Assembly (NCBI RefSeq): GCF_027580225.2
Contig: NC_073355.2
Span: 24,021,501-24,085,500, forward strand
Origin: Misgurnus anguillicaudatus
Taxonomy: Eukaryota > Chordata > Actinopteri > Cypriniformes > Cobitidae
Reading direction: 5' to 3'
DNA: 64,000 nt
Below, in pieces: positions 21,133 to 31,863 of this stretch. Positions within the stretch are counted from its first letter, which is position 1. Each line of letters starts with the position of its first letter. The position numbers and the translations under genes were made by a program. A model generated the notes under the pieces. The model did not search any database. It saw nothing but the letters and a program-made list of their open reading frames with translations, and was not told the DNA's origin.

Positions 21133-21680
21133 TTAACTCATTCACCGCCATTGACGAGTTATCTCGTCATTTATGAGTTCATATTTAACTAATAAAAATG
21201 CCTTTCTGGACGAATTTCAAAGTGAAAGTGTAATAACCGCTTTTATCCACCAGATCGCACCAAAACGAATTTATCAAAAACGGATGTTAAAAAGATTTTA
21301 AGATTTATTTTAAATGCCTTTATGTTTGATAGTCATTCTGAGTCTGATCTCTAACATAAATTCCTTTAAAAAAACGCAATTTTTAAGCTTTTTGCTCAAA
21401 ATGTTGTATTTTTGAAGAGAAATATCCATATTTCAGTGGTTAAATTAAGTGGAAAAAGTAAATATATGATGAAACGTTTTTTCCCCATTTTGTTTGTTTG
21501 TTTGTTTGTTTATTGTTTGTTTGAAAGCAGAGGGTGTGTTCTTTAATTTGATATAATTTGTATGTTTATATATTTATAGAAAATAATTTTTCCTGCAAGG
21601 AATTTTGTGAAAATTTAGTTAAAATCACAAAAATGCAGGTGGGCAACTTTTCTCAAAAAGGCTGGCGGTGAATGAGTTAA
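21133..21680. mobile_element. TTAA-flanked MITE (piggyBac-like), copy 3
   Basis: TTAA at 21133-21136 and 21677-21680, inverted ends CTCATTCACCGCCA and TGGCGGTGAATGAG. It is more diverged from copies 1 and 2 but has the same architecture, including TTGACGAGTTATCTCGTCAT near the left end. Confidence 0.75.
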
Positions 21681-21839
21681 AGGAAGTTTAATGTTCGTAC
21701 ACGCTGCCTTCAGCTTTTTTAAAGGTAAGTTAGCGTTGTTTTAATTTACATAAGCCTAAATGTGAAGTGTGGCTGTAGACCGTTAACAGCATTGTGACGT
21801 GGTTATGGTAATACTGAGTAGTTTGGGATCATCTGCACT

Positions 21840-23026
21840 TTATATGGGAAATGAGCCTGGCACCGGCTCTGCCGAGAAAGCATATACATATCTTTTTAAT
21901 CTTACGTTGTAAACAAGGAAATCCCAAAAATATGGAAATCTGCCTTTGTGCTCCCTGTTTTAAAAGGGGGTGATCCAGCAAATTTAAATAATTATAGACC
22001 AATTTCTAACTTATCGGTACAGGCTAAAGTTCTTGAAAACCTTGCGAGTTATCAACTTAAGTAGTTTCTATATAACAATGCTATCTTATCAACTTATCAA
22101 TCAGGCTTCAGAAAAAACACAGTACCATTACAGCTGCACCGAAGGTGGTTAATGACATTTTTGTGGCCCTTGATAAAAATAAACATTGTGGATCACTTTT
22201 TGTTGATTTGTCTAAAGCGTTCGACACAGTTTATCATGGTGTTTTAAAAATTAGGCTGCTTAACTTTCTGAGAATGCTGTTGCTTGGTTTTCTAACTACC
22301 TGAGTGATAAGCCGTGGATTAAATATGATGGTCTATGTTCAGATTTTGTATTCATCCTCAAGGGTGTCCCACAGGGCTCTGTATTTGGGCCACTTTTATT
22401 TACTATTTATATTAATAACATTGGGCAACAAGTGTTTGATGCTAATTTTCATATTTATGCTGATGACACTGTCCTATATTGCAGTGCGGCTACTCTTGAT
22501 AAGGCCATTCAGGATTTGAAAAATGCGTTTATTGCTATCCAAAACACCCCACTTCAGCTCAAGCTCATTCTAAATGCTGACAAGACCAAACTCATGCTGT
22601 TTACCAGCTCTAGAAGTAGACCACAATACATCCCTAAGGTTGTCACACTTGAGGGTGGTGAGATTGAAATTGTAAGCTCTTATAAATACTTGGGAATTTT
22701 GATTGATGACTCCCTGACTTTTAACATGTGGAGAACCTAGTGAAAAAGCTCTGTCACTGGTACACATTCATATACAAAGTAATTATTGGGCTGGCCCCAC
22801 TATACCTGCGTTTTCTAATTAGGCATAAACGTGTTGGTCAATGTCCCCTTTACTCACAGGATCTTGTCTTGCTGGATATCCATAATGTCCATATGGAAAT
22901 AGAAAAAAGGGCTTTTGTATATGCTGCAGAATGAGCTTAAAATGTACTTTTATTTACCTGAATACTTTTAAGACAAGAATGAATGACATAAAAACTGACT
23001 CTCTAAAATGTAGATGCTTTTAACTT
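21840..23026 (+). pseudogene. LINE reverse transcriptase fragment (split by the DIRS element)
   Basis: Decayed reverse transcriptase of a jockey/Rex-like LINE. Visible blocks in several frames are NNYRPISNLS, FVDLSKAFDTV (motif A), a PQGSVFGPLLF-like block, YADDTVLYC (motif C, about 22,455-22,480) and YKYLGILIDD. There are several frameshifts and stops, and an internal deletion after DDSLTF. The 3' UTR and tail of the same element resume at 29,229. Confidence 0.85.
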
Positions 23027-23317
23027 AACGTCTCGGTTACATATGTAACCCTCGTTCCCTGAAGGAAGGGAACGGAGACGTCACGTCGTGACCGACGAAT
23101 TGGGAACCGCTTCGCGGGTGACCTATCTGCTTCGAGAAACCTTTAAAACGCCAATGAACTTGGCATGCAGATAATTGCATCTGCCGGCGCCGCCCCGCCG
23201 CACAGCTATTTAATGAGCGGCAGGTGCAGTTATCAAATCAGCTATTTTTTGCTGAGAAAGCTGGCCAGAAAGAAAAAATTGTCCGGCCGATATCAGCAGT
23301 GGAACAGCAAACTGTGG

Positions 23318-23437
23318 CGACGGGACGTGACGTCTCCGTTCCCTTCCTTCAGGGAACGAGGGTTACATATGTAACCGAGACGTTCCCTTTCAGTCGGTCA
23401 CTACGACGTCACGTCGTGACCGACGAATTGGGAATCC
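23318..23437. repeat. Internal complementary region (ICR) of the DIRS element
   Basis: The left half (GTTCCCTTCCTTCAGGGAAC, GGTTACATATGTAACCGAGA) is the reverse complement of the element's left end at 23027-23085. The right half (CCCTTTCAGTCGGTCACTAC and onward) is the reverse complement of its right end. They share a single GTT at 23382-23384, which is also the trinucleotide at both outer termini read on the element's sense strand. Confidence 0.9.
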
Positions 23438-24003
23438 CTACCAAAGCGCCACTGAAGCTGACCCCTCCAGTGCCTGCGTAAACCCTCCGACTCTCCTCTT
23501 TAAGGGAACGGAAATGGGGTTGAAGCAGAGGCCGGTCACTACTTGTTCCTTAACCCACGATAGTGACTAGGCGAACTGGGAAGCGAACTCGTCAGGCGGG
23601 ACTAAGATCGCTGCGGAAGAAAAACCCTCTAGGGGTCTACCACTAAGGTGATGGATAAAAAGACACGAGGTCTATAAAAAATACACTCTCTTAGCAACAC
23701 TAGAGAGGCGCGGAACGAACTCCGCTAAGGGAAACGTGGTAAATCACAAACTTTCCACGGAAATACTCACAAAGAAACCACTAGGGGGCGCAATGTGGGC
23801 GCTAGCCTCACCCAGATAGTCAAGAATACATCCAGTGAGAGGCTGGCAGCCGATGCTCCGCAACATCGGCCGCCAAGCGGTGGAAAAAGACAAAAAACAT
23901 TTTTTGTAAAGTTTTTGCCATAATGGCCTTCCATACTGGTGCGGTTTCTGCGCAGCCAAAAAGAAAGGCTCCAAGCCGACACAGGAGCCGTTCCTCGATG
24001 TTC

Positions 24004-25068
24004 TCACTGATCTGATGAGAGAACTCGAGAGGATACCGGCTCAACACGAACACTGTAGAATCTAGTGAACGTATTAGGTGTCGCCCAGCCAGCAGCTCTA
24101 CAAATATCTGAAAGCGAGGAACCACGAGCCAAAGCCCAAGATGAAGCCACGCTTCTGGTTGAATGGGCTCTCAAACCAAAAGGGCAGGGAATGCCCTGTT
24201 TCTCATAAGCCAGGGCGATTGTGTCTACAATCCAGTGAGACATCCTCTGTTTAGTGACAGCTCTCCCTTTCTGCTGACCACCGTAACAGACAAAGAGCTG
24301 CTCTGAGGTCCGAAAGCTTTGAGTGCGATTCACATACACACGTAGTGCACGTACAGGACATAACAAAGCCATAGCTGGGTCTGCCTCTTCCAAAGGCAGA
24401 GCTTGTAAGTTCACCACTTGATCCCTAAAGGGAGTGGTGGGAACTTTAGGCACGTAGCCCGGCCGGGGTCTCAGTGTAACGCTGGATTCAGCCGGCCCGA
24501 ACTGAAGGCACGAATCGTTGACCGAGAATGCATGAAGATCCCCTATCCTCTTAATAGAAGCCAGTGCGAGGAGCATCAAAGTTTTCATAGTGAGAAACTT
24601 GACACTCACCGTCTGCAGAGGCTCGAACGGGCAGTCCCTGAGAGCGTTCAGCACCATGGACAGGTCCCAAGGAGGAATAGAGGGAGGACGCGAAGGATTG
24701 AGCCTCCGTGCACCTCTTAAAAACCTAATGACCAGATCGTGCTGACCCACAGATCTACCGTCTATGGGTGCGTGATGCGCGGATATTGCCGCGATATCTA
24801 CTTTAATAGTAGACGGTGACAGCCTCTTCTCCAAGCGGTGCTGGAGATATGAAAGCACAATATTGATCGGGCATTCTCGGGGGTCCTCTCGTTGAGAAGT
24901 ACACCAAACAACAAACAGGTTCCATTTCAGCGTATACGCCTGTCTCGTAGACGGCGCTCGCGCTGCAGCGATGGTGTTAGATACCGCCGGGGGTAAATCA
25001 CCTACAACCTCCGCGCCCCGTCCAGAGACCACACATGGAGGTTCCACAGATCGGGACAGGGGTGCCAT
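24004..25068 (-). CDS. DIRS tyrosine recombinase (YR)
   Basis: Integrates circular DNA copies of the element by site-specific recombination, in place of a DDE integrase. The catalytic signature is visible: arginine in ASIKRIGDL, the H-x-x-R box in LRAHSTRS, and the nucleophilic tyrosine in FYSVRV near the C-terminus. An N-terminal core-binding region (SYLQHRLEKRLSPSTIKVDI) precedes it. The start at 25068 (MAPLSRSVEPP) is chosen because it is the last methionine before the recognisable domain. The frame stays open to 27,210, so an earlier start or a frameshift fusion cannot be excluded. It overlaps the RT ORF end by 67 bp. About 354 residues; no damage seen. Confidence 0.88.
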   Translation of the reverse strand: MAPLSRSVEPPCVVSGRGAEVVGDLPPAVSNTIAAARAPSTRQAYTLKWNLFVVWCTSQREDPRECPINIVLSYLQHRLEKRLSPSTIKVDIAAISAHHAPIDGRSVGQHDLVIRFLRGARRLNPSRPPSIPPWDLSMVLNALRDCPFEPLQTVSVKFLTMKTLMLLALASIKRIGDLHAFSVNDSCLQFGPAESSVTLRPRPGYVPKVPTTPFRDQVVNLQALPLEEADPAMALLCPVRALRVYVNRTQSFRTSEQLFVCYGGQQKGRAVTKQRMSHWIVDTIALAYEKQGIPCPFGLRAHSTRSVASSWALARGSSLSDICRAAGWATPNTFTRFYSVRVEPVSSRVLSSDQ

Positions 25069-27221
25069 AATGTGCCCCCTTCTTGAGACAGAAGGTCCCT
25101 CCTCAGGGGAATCCTCCAGGGAGGGGCTGTCGCGAGGAGAGTGAGCTCTGGAAACCAACTCCTGGTGGCCCAATATGGAGCAACTAAAAGAATTTTCTCC
25201 TCGTCCTCCCTGACTTTGCACAATGTCTGTGCAATGAGGCGCACTGGGGGAAATGCGTATTTGCGAAGACCTCTCGGCCAGCTGTGCGCCAATGCATCCA
25301 CGCCGAGTGATCCCTCGTTCAGTGAATAAAATAGGTGACAGTGGGTTGTTTCTGGAGATGCAAACAGATCTATCTGCGCTCTGCCGAAACGTCTCCAAAT
25401 CAGCTGGACCGATTGAGGGTGGAGTCGCCATTCGCCGGGGCGCGCTGCTCGGGAAAGCGCGTCTGCCGCTACGTTGAGCGACCCCGGGATGTGAATGGCA
25501 CGAAGAGACCTCAGATTCTTCTGACTCCAAAAGAGGAGATGGCGGGCGAGATGCGACATGTGACGAGAGCGCACTCCGCCTTGGCGATTGATATACGCAA
25601 CAGTCGCAATGTTGTCTGTGCGAACTAATACATCTTTGCCTCTCAACTCGCTGCTGAAGCGGACGAGCGCAAGATATACAGCCCACAGTTCTCGGCAATT
25701 TATGTGCCAATGCAGCTGGGGTGATATCCATACTCCTGAAGCTGCAAGCTCGCCATACGTGGCTCCCCACCCCGTGTTGGAGGCATCTGTGCATACTATT
25801 GCATGTCTGGAGACCTGTCTCAGTGGCACCCCCGCCCTGAGAAACGCTGGGTCTGACCACGGGGTGAAAGTGAGACGGCATTTCGGTGTGATCGTGACAC
25901 GGTGAAAGCCGGTTAGCCACGCTCTCCTCGGGACTCGGTCGTGAAGCCAATGCTGAAGCGGTCTCATATGCAGCAAACCGAGTGGCGTTACAGCCGCGGC
26001 TGCAGCCATATGCCCCAGTAATTTCTGAAATTGTTTCAGAGGGACCGCAGTCTTGCCCGAAAACGTATTCAAGCAAGCCAGAATTGACTGAACGCGCGCC
26101 TCCGTGAGGCGTGCTGTAAGATTGACCGAATCCAATTCCATGCCGAGAAAAGAGATCTTCTGTGTCGGGCACAGTTTGCTCTTCTCTCGGTTGACCTGAA
26201 GACCGAGACGGGCGAGGTGTTTGAGCACCCGATCTAGATGAGTGCAAAGCATTTGACGCGACTGTGCTATAATGAGCCAATCGTCGAGATATGCCAAGAT
26301 GCGAACACCGCTCTCTCTGAGAGGTTTTAAAGCACCCTCTGCCACTTTTGTGAAGACGCGGGGAGAGAGAGAGAGCCCGAACGGTAAGACTTTGTACTGA
26401 TATGCTTTTCCCTCGAACGCAAAGCGGAGAAACGGCCTGTGCCGGGGAAGGATTGAGACATGAAAGTACGCGTCCTTCAGGTCGATGGCTGCAAACCAAT
26501 CCTGTGGGCGAATGCATTGAAATATGGTTTTCTGCGTAAGCATTTTGAACGGCATCTTGTGAAGTGCTCGATTCAGAACGCGCAGATCCAGGATCGGTCG
26601 CAACCCGCCGCTTTTCTTGGGTACAATAAAGTAAGGGCTGTAAAACCCTGACCTCATCTCGGCTGGAGGAACCGGCTGAATCGCGTCTTTCGCCAATAAG
26701 ACAGCAATTTCTGCACGTAGTACGTGCGCATCGGCGGGTTTCACTATAGTGAAACGGATGCCCGTAAATTTGGGAGGTCGCCGGGCGAATTGTATCGCAT
26801 AACCAAGACGGATCGTGCGTAAAAGCCAGCGCGACGGACTGGGAAGTTGTTGCCAAGCTTCCAGATACCGGGCGAGGGGAATTAACGGCACAATCGTAGT
26901 ACCCGCGGCGAGCGGAACGGCGGTGCTCGATGACGCGCTCTCTTGGGCTGCGTTGACATGTGTATTGTGAGAATGAGCACTCACCTGACTCCGCTGATGG
27001 ATGGCTGCGCGGGGAAGACTCTGATGAAGATATCTCGGTGCGCTTAACACATCCTTTGGCGAGAGAGGAGGGGGAGAACGTAGGGTTATGAGCCCATCCG
27101 TCACACCCGACTGCCTCTGATGACCTGGAGGAGGAAGAGGAATTCGCTCTTTTTGTGGTTTTGTGGGTGCCGGCTGAAAAGCCGGCGGAACAGAAATTAA
27201 AGAAAACCAAAGATTCCCCAC
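25002..27221 (-). CDS. DIRS reverse transcriptase / RNase H
   Basis: 739-residue polyprotein that copies the element's RNA. The RT has AIDLKDAYFHV (motif A), LPFGLSLSPRVF (motif B) and AYLDDWLII (motif C with both catalytic aspartates). RNase H follows with CTDASNTGWG, INCRELWAVY, RTDNIATVAY and NVAADALSR. The C-terminal part ends with a tail of W/P-rich sequence typical of DIRS elements. There are no stops or frameshifts. The ORF starts about 80 bp after the gag-like ORF ends. Confidence 0.92.
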   Translation of the reverse strand: MGNLWFSLISVPPAFQPAPTKPQKERIPLPPPGHQRQSGVTDGLITLRSPPPLSPKDVLSAPRYLHQSLPRAAIHQRSQVSAHSHNTHVNAAQESASSSTAVPLAAGTTIVPLIPLARYLEAWQQLPSPSRWLLRTIRLGYAIQFARRPPKFTGIRFTIVKPADAHVLRAEIAVLLAKDAIQPVPPAEMRSGFYSPYFIVPKKSGGLRPILDLRVLNRALHKMPFKMLTQKTIFQCIRPQDWFAAIDLKDAYFHVSILPRHRPFLRFAFEGKAYQYKVLPFGLSLSPRVFTKVAEGALKPLRESGVRILAYLDDWLIIAQSRQMLCTHLDRVLKHLARLGLQVNREKSKLCPTQKISFLGMELDSVNLTARLTEARVQSILACLNTFSGKTAVPLKQFQKLLGHMAAAAAVTPLGLLHMRPLQHWLHDRVPRRAWLTGFHRVTITPKCRLTFTPWSDPAFLRAGVPLRQVSRHAIVCTDASNTGWGATYGELAASGVWISPQLHWHINCRELWAVYLALVRFSSELRGKDVLVRTDNIATVAYINRQGGVRSRHMSHLARHLLFWSQKNLRSLRAIHIPGSLNVAADALSRAARPGEWRLHPQSVQLIWRRFGRAQIDLFASPETTHCHLFYSLNEGSLGVDALAHSWPRGLRKYAFPPVRLIAQTLCKVREDEEKILLVAPYWATRSWFPELTLLATAPPWRIPLRRDLLSQEGGTLWHPCPDLWNLHVWSLDGARRL

Positions 27222-27299
27222 CCGGTCCTCCTCCGGGGGGGGAGTGGTGCGTTCACCATCTCCCGAAGAGCGATCCCCTCCACCTCCAGGTCGCCCATC

Positions 27300-28745
27300 T
27301 CAGGGCTGCTTAGATTTTCGCTTTCCACCAGGCTTAGCGGGCTGAGCGGGCGGGGCGGGCTGCTGACGGCCGGTTCCTCGCTTTCTTGGACGGCCCCGAT
27401 GAGGAACGGAGGCGGCCGCCGCTGCAGGACGCCCTCGGCGAGGGGCAGACTGAGGTGCCGACGTCGACGGGGCAGGTGCTGGTCTCTTCCGACGCGGCAT
27501 GATGTTAGCCAGAGCCTCAGTCTGCTTCTGGGTGGCGGAGACCTGTTGTGCGAAGTCTTCCACCGCCTCGCCGAACAGGCCGGCCTGGGACACCGGGGCG
27601 TTTAGAAGCCGGGTTTTATCGGCATCCCGCATGTCCGCAAGGCACAGCCAGAGGTGGCGCTCCTGGACCACCAAGGTGGACATAGCACGACCGACGGCCT
27701 GTGCGGTGGTCTTGGTCGCACGTAGCGCCAGATCCGTAGCCGCACGCAGGTCTTTAAAGACCGCCGAATCGTGACCTCCCTCGTGCAGGTCCTTCAGAGA
27801 CTTAGCCTGATGACCCTGCAACAAAGCCATGGCCTGTATGGCAGAGGCCGCCTCCCCACAAGCCCGATATCCAGACTCCGTCAAAGCTGACGAATGCCTG
27901 CAGGCCTGTGAGGGAAGGGTAGGACGGTCCTTCCAGTAGGAGACGCCGGCAGGACACAACTGCATCGCTACCGAGCGCTCCACTGTCGGGATACCGGCAT
28001 ACCCTTTAGCGGCCCCCCCATCGAGGGAGGTGAGGGGTGATGGCTGATGCGGACGGTTCCGGGAGGAAAACGGGGTTTTCCACGTCCGAGTCAGCTCATC
28101 ATGCACCTCGGGAAAGAAAGGTACCGGTGGGGAAGACTGTGAAGCCCGTGCAGCCCCAAAGTACCAATCGTCTAGGCGGGACGGTACGGGAGGGGGAGGA
28201 GCTCTCCACTCCAACCCGACCGTCTCCGCGGCCCGAACGAGCATGGCCGTCATCTCCGGGTCGAGATCGGGAACCGCAACCCTTCCCGAAGGAGGGAGAG
28301 GCTCGGGATCCACGTCCGAAAGATACGGCCCCCCCTCCGATGTTACGACAGACACCGAATCCTCGGGAGGTCCGACAGAGGTAGAAAGCGACGCAGAACG
28401 CGCGCTCTCCGTCTCCATCGGAACCTCAGATGGTTGCGGATCCGGTGGCTGAGGGCCGCTGGACGAACCAGCTTGCCGATTCAGCACCGTGAGGCGGAGG
28501 TCGTCTCTCCGTAGCTTCACAGCCGCCTTCTTAGCGGTGATCAGCAACGGAGGGCGGCGTTCCCGGAGAAACGCCACACGACCCCGCAGATCCGCAAGAG
28601 TCAGGCTCTCGCAAGCGGAGCATGTCCCTCCCATGAAAGCCGCTTCAGCATGCTGGAGACCCAGACATGAGAGACAGCGATCATGTCTATCGCGAGGACC
28701 CATGTATTTGCCGCATCCAGAAGTCGAACACGGACGAAAAGACAT
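27300..28745 (-). CDS. DIRS gag-like ORF1 protein
   Basis: 481 residues, rich in proline, serine and arginine. The N-terminus has a cysteine/histidine cluster (CGKYMGPRDRHDRCLSCLG) that could bind zinc and nucleic acid. The C-terminus is a basic tail (RRKRPAPAPSTSAPQSAPRR) ending KPGGKRKSKQP. It is the first ORF of the element and by position the structural protein. No enzyme motif is seen. Start at 28745 is the first methionine after the ITR-proximal leader. Confidence 0.8.
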   Translation of the reverse strand: MSFRPCSTSGCGKYMGPRDRHDRCLSCLGLQHAEAAFMGGTCSACESLTLADLRGRVAFLRERRPPLLITAKKAAVKLRRDDLRLTVLNRQAGSSSGPQPPDPQPSEVPMETESARSASLSTSVGPPEDSVSVVTSEGGPYLSDVDPEPLPPSGRVAVPDLDPEMTAMLVRAAETVGLEWRAPPPPVPSRLDDWYFGAARASQSSPPVPFFPEVHDELTRTWKTPFSSRNRPHQPSPLTSLDGGAAKGYAGIPTVERSVAMQLCPAGVSYWKDRPTLPSQACRHSSALTESGYRACGEAASAIQAMALLQGHQAKSLKDLHEGGHDSAVFKDLRAATDLALRATKTTAQAVGRAMSTLVVQERHLWLCLADMRDADKTRLLNAPVSQAGLFGEAVEDFAQQVSATQKQTEALANIMPRRKRPAPAPSTSAPQSAPRRGRPAAAAASVPHRGRPRKRGTGRQQPAPPAQPAKPGGKRKSKQP

Positions 28746-29228
28746 CTTTAAAAAGACGCTTTAACGCCCGTGAGCAGTGAACGGCTGTCTTTAAAAAGAC
28801 GCAAGTTCAACTGCAGCTCTTTTAGGGGAAATCACTCTTTTAGCTGTGTAGTTGATGAAGCACACAGGGAGGAGAACGCACACACTCAAATACAGAGAGT
28901 GAAAAGAAAGAGGTGGAAAACACTCGCGAGCCTCGCTGTGGTGCCTTCGCCCAACCAACTGACACGCAGAGATCTATTTCACAGGATCAGAGCAGCTTCT
29001 CGTGAGCAGTGTTTGTCTGCCAGCTTTCGAAGCTAAAAAGCTGATTTGATAACTGCACCTGCCGCTCATTAAATAGCTGTGCGGCGGGGTGGCGCCGGCA
29101 GATGCAATTATCTGCATGCCAAGTTCATTGGCGTTTTAAAGGTTTCTCGAAGCAGATAGGTCACCCGCGAAGCGGTTCCCAATTCGTCGGTCACGACGTG
29201 ACGTCGTAGTGACCGACTGAAAGGGAAC

Positions 29229-29360
29229 TTGTGTTTATGTTGTAAGTTGTTGAACTATGTGTTTTTTATTTTGGCAGCTGCCTGTCTTGGGCAGGTTTCC
29301 CTTGTGAAAGAAGTTTATAATCTCAATGGGACTTTAACCTGTTAAATAAAGGTTAAAAAA
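29229..29360 (+). mobile_element. 3' tail of the LINE interrupted by the DIRS element
   Basis: AATCTCAATGGGACTTTAAC and GTTAAATAAAGGTTAAAAAA are the commonplace 3' end of fish LINEs of the jockey/Rex group. This continues the fragment that ends at 23,026. Confidence 0.75.
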
Positions 29361-30692
29361 AATTATAACACTTTCTCAGTTGCTAACACGTTAGAACCAC
29401 TAGGGAATAACACCACTTCCATTGCTAAATGCACGACCAGGCTATTTGATCATGTGGGCTGTAAAAGGGTCTATATTTTGTTTTTTGTTTAATCTCAAGG
29501 AAACGGGGTGACCATTAAAACAACATTCGTTCTTCATAGATGCACATCACGCAAAGCATTTGAGCATTTGAAATTGTTGAGCCCTCCAGAAAACTAAGAT
29601 ATCTAATAAAAATATGTGTTAACTTAAAACATGCATCGGGGGTGAATAAGAGAATAAAAATAATATTTCTGAAAAGGTCTTTGTCAGACAGTATGGTTCA
29701 ATAAAGTGCCTTTAACATCCACATAACCTTTCTGTAGCACACAAAGTTCATAAAAAGGTATGAAAAATTGGTTATTTTAAGAATTATTAACTCTTAACAA
29801 TCTTTCTAATATAATAGCATCTGTGCAAAATTATATAGCTCAAGTGTGTGCATAGATTTAGTACTGCACCAAGACTGCAGTTATTTTGGTACTGTATCTT
29901 GATGAATTTAATTTGACTATAACCTCCCAATGGAATTATAACTGAGGTGTTTCCAGTATTCAGTCCCTCTTTCTTCCTCTTTCTTCTCAAACCTGCAGAA
30001 GTGAAACTGATGGCAGTTCTTAAAGTTTGAAATGTTTTCTTTCTCTGCATTTAATCTTTGCTTCACTGATCAAAGACTAATCTCCAATAAAAGCACATTA
30101 ATTTTTTTTAAAGTTTCATATTCAATTATATATTTTATGAAGTATAGATTTTATTATTATTATTATTATTAATAGTATTACCATTTTACAGTACACTCAT
30201 TCACAAGGGTTCATTTATGGAGGACTTCTGGTGCCAGTTTATGAAATCAGAAATCAAATAATCAATTTAATCATTCAATGGAAATAAATAAAACACTTTA
30301 AATTGACAAATTACTAGACATATTTACATTTTAAGGTTATTAAATTCATGCTTTAAAATGTAGTTAAATAGATCAATAAAACTGTGATTTTGAAAACCAT
30401 TTTTAAATTGAAAAATAAACAGTCAATTTTTTAACTCGCTATTTAATTCATGATTTCAAATATAGTAAAATAAAATAGTACATACATTTAAATGGCCATT
30501 TTTAAAAGCATTTGCCAATTGTTTTTTTCTCTCTATTTGTCAATTGCTTTTCATTTTTGTTTTGCCAAATGCTTTTCTTTATTGTCAATCAAGTTAGAAA
30601 AATGCCATTGGACAGTACATACGTAGGAGCAACCAATACATTTTCAAGTCAGTTTTAGATACACCCCCTTTCCAACACAACCTTCAAGGCAA
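29361..30692. repeat. Tail of IGH unit A, paralogous to unit B 55,310-56,560
   Basis: From about 29,470 it matches the unit B tail over roughly 1.2 kb, e.g. CTGTAGCACACAAAGTTCAT, TATAACCTCCCAATGGAATT, CTTTCCAACACAAC and CAAGGCAAGTG. It includes a (TTA)n run near 30,152-30,172. The match ends abruptly near 30,692, where a gypsy fragment begins. No coding region. Confidence 0.75.
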
Positions 30693-30974
30693 GTGTACAA
30701 ATAAACGGTTCGGTGGACACCCGGGCGAAGGCGTTACCCCTTCTAAGGCTCTCTTGACCTTCGATTCAATCTCCCATGTTAGAGTGGAGACTACAATAGT
30801 TTTAGGTAAAATACACACAGGAGTAGACGGGCATTCGGAAGGGTAAAAAATACGAGATAATGCATCGTGTTTGATGTTCTTAGTACCCGGCCTGTATGAG
30901 AGAGTAAAGTCAAAATGTCAAAAAAACAGTGCCCACCACGCCTGCCTGGAGTAAAGTCTCTTTGCTGTCCTGAT

Positions 30975-31863
30975 TAGGGTGACCAGACGTCCCGAAAAAT
31001 TCGGGACAGTCCCGAAATCTAAGCTGCTGTCCCGAATCCCGAATCCTGCTCTAATTGTCCCGAAAATCATACTGAAGCTAAATCTTAATCCGAATCCCGC
31101 TTTAATTTCCCCGAAAATTATACTAAAGCAAAATCTTGAGTAGTAGTTGTCTGATAAAACATGAGCGAGGAGGTTAAGTCATCCTGCAGCCAGCCGCCGC
31201 CGGCTGCCCATTGCCTGCAGCCAGCCGCCGCCGGCTGCTCATTGGCTGCAGCATCTTGTTTTTATACTGTAGGCTCTCATTGTGCTTGGTGCAGTTAAAA
31301 CCTACGCGAAATATGCTGACGTTGTATTGTTTCTATTAATTTATCTTATTCATCTATATGCACAAAGACAATAGGACCTTTTTGTTTTATAGAGTTGATT
31401 AAGAGAGCGAAAATTGCAGCAACCGCGAGGACAGTTGAAAGGGCAGTGACAGTCAGTCGCGTGAAGGAGTCAGATTGGTCGAGGGCAGGCAAGGCACTTT
31501 GTTAAAAAAATACTTCTATACGTATTATATAAATTTATACGCATATGTACTTATATTAATAAAAATAGGATTAGTTCAGTAACTTCAGTTTGAAATTCCT
31601 TATTTTTATTATAAAATAAAGAAAACTATTATTGTATGAACTATTATTGTATAAAGTATAAAATACTATACGTATTATATAAATTTATTTATATGCATAT
31701 GTACTTATATTAATATGATTGATTCCGTTTGAAATTCATTATCTTTTATTATTAAATAAAATTAATAAATAAAACTATTATTGGATGACCCCCCCCCCCC
31801 CGTTACGTCTGCACCCCCCCCCCCCCCGTCCCGAATTTCAGCCAATCTCATCTGGTCACCCTA
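30975..31863. mobile_element. hAT-like non-autonomous DNA transposon, 8-bp TSD
   Basis: Ends TAGGGTGACCAGACGTCCCG and TCTGGTCACCCTA are inverted. They are flanked by identical GTCCTGAT (30967-30974 and 31864-31871). The inside has repeated GTCCCGAAT units, two poly-C runs near 31,790-31,827, and no transposase frame. The 8-bp duplication points to hAT. Confidence 0.88.

Larger units (their letters stand above)
23027..29228 (-). mobile_element. DIRS-type tyrosine-recombinase retrotransposon, apparently complete
   Basis: A 6.2-kb element read on the minus strand. The outer inverted repeats match over about 165 bp (23077-23243 with 29039-29205, including CCGACGAATTGGGAACCGCT). An internal complementary region at about 23,318-23,437 pairs with both ends and holds their junction. 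There is no flanking target duplication, as expected for integration by tyrosine recombinase. Three large open ORFs (gag-like, RT/RNase H, recombinase) lie inside. GC content is far above the flanking locus. It sits inside a LINE. Confidence 0.93.

Noticed and set aside
25069..27210. Extending the recombinase CDS upstream to 27,210
   Set aside because: The region codes for RT/RNase H in another frame with clear catalytic motifs. The upstream part of the recombinase frame has no domain and a biased arginine/serine composition. It is kept as a finding, not as a CDS.
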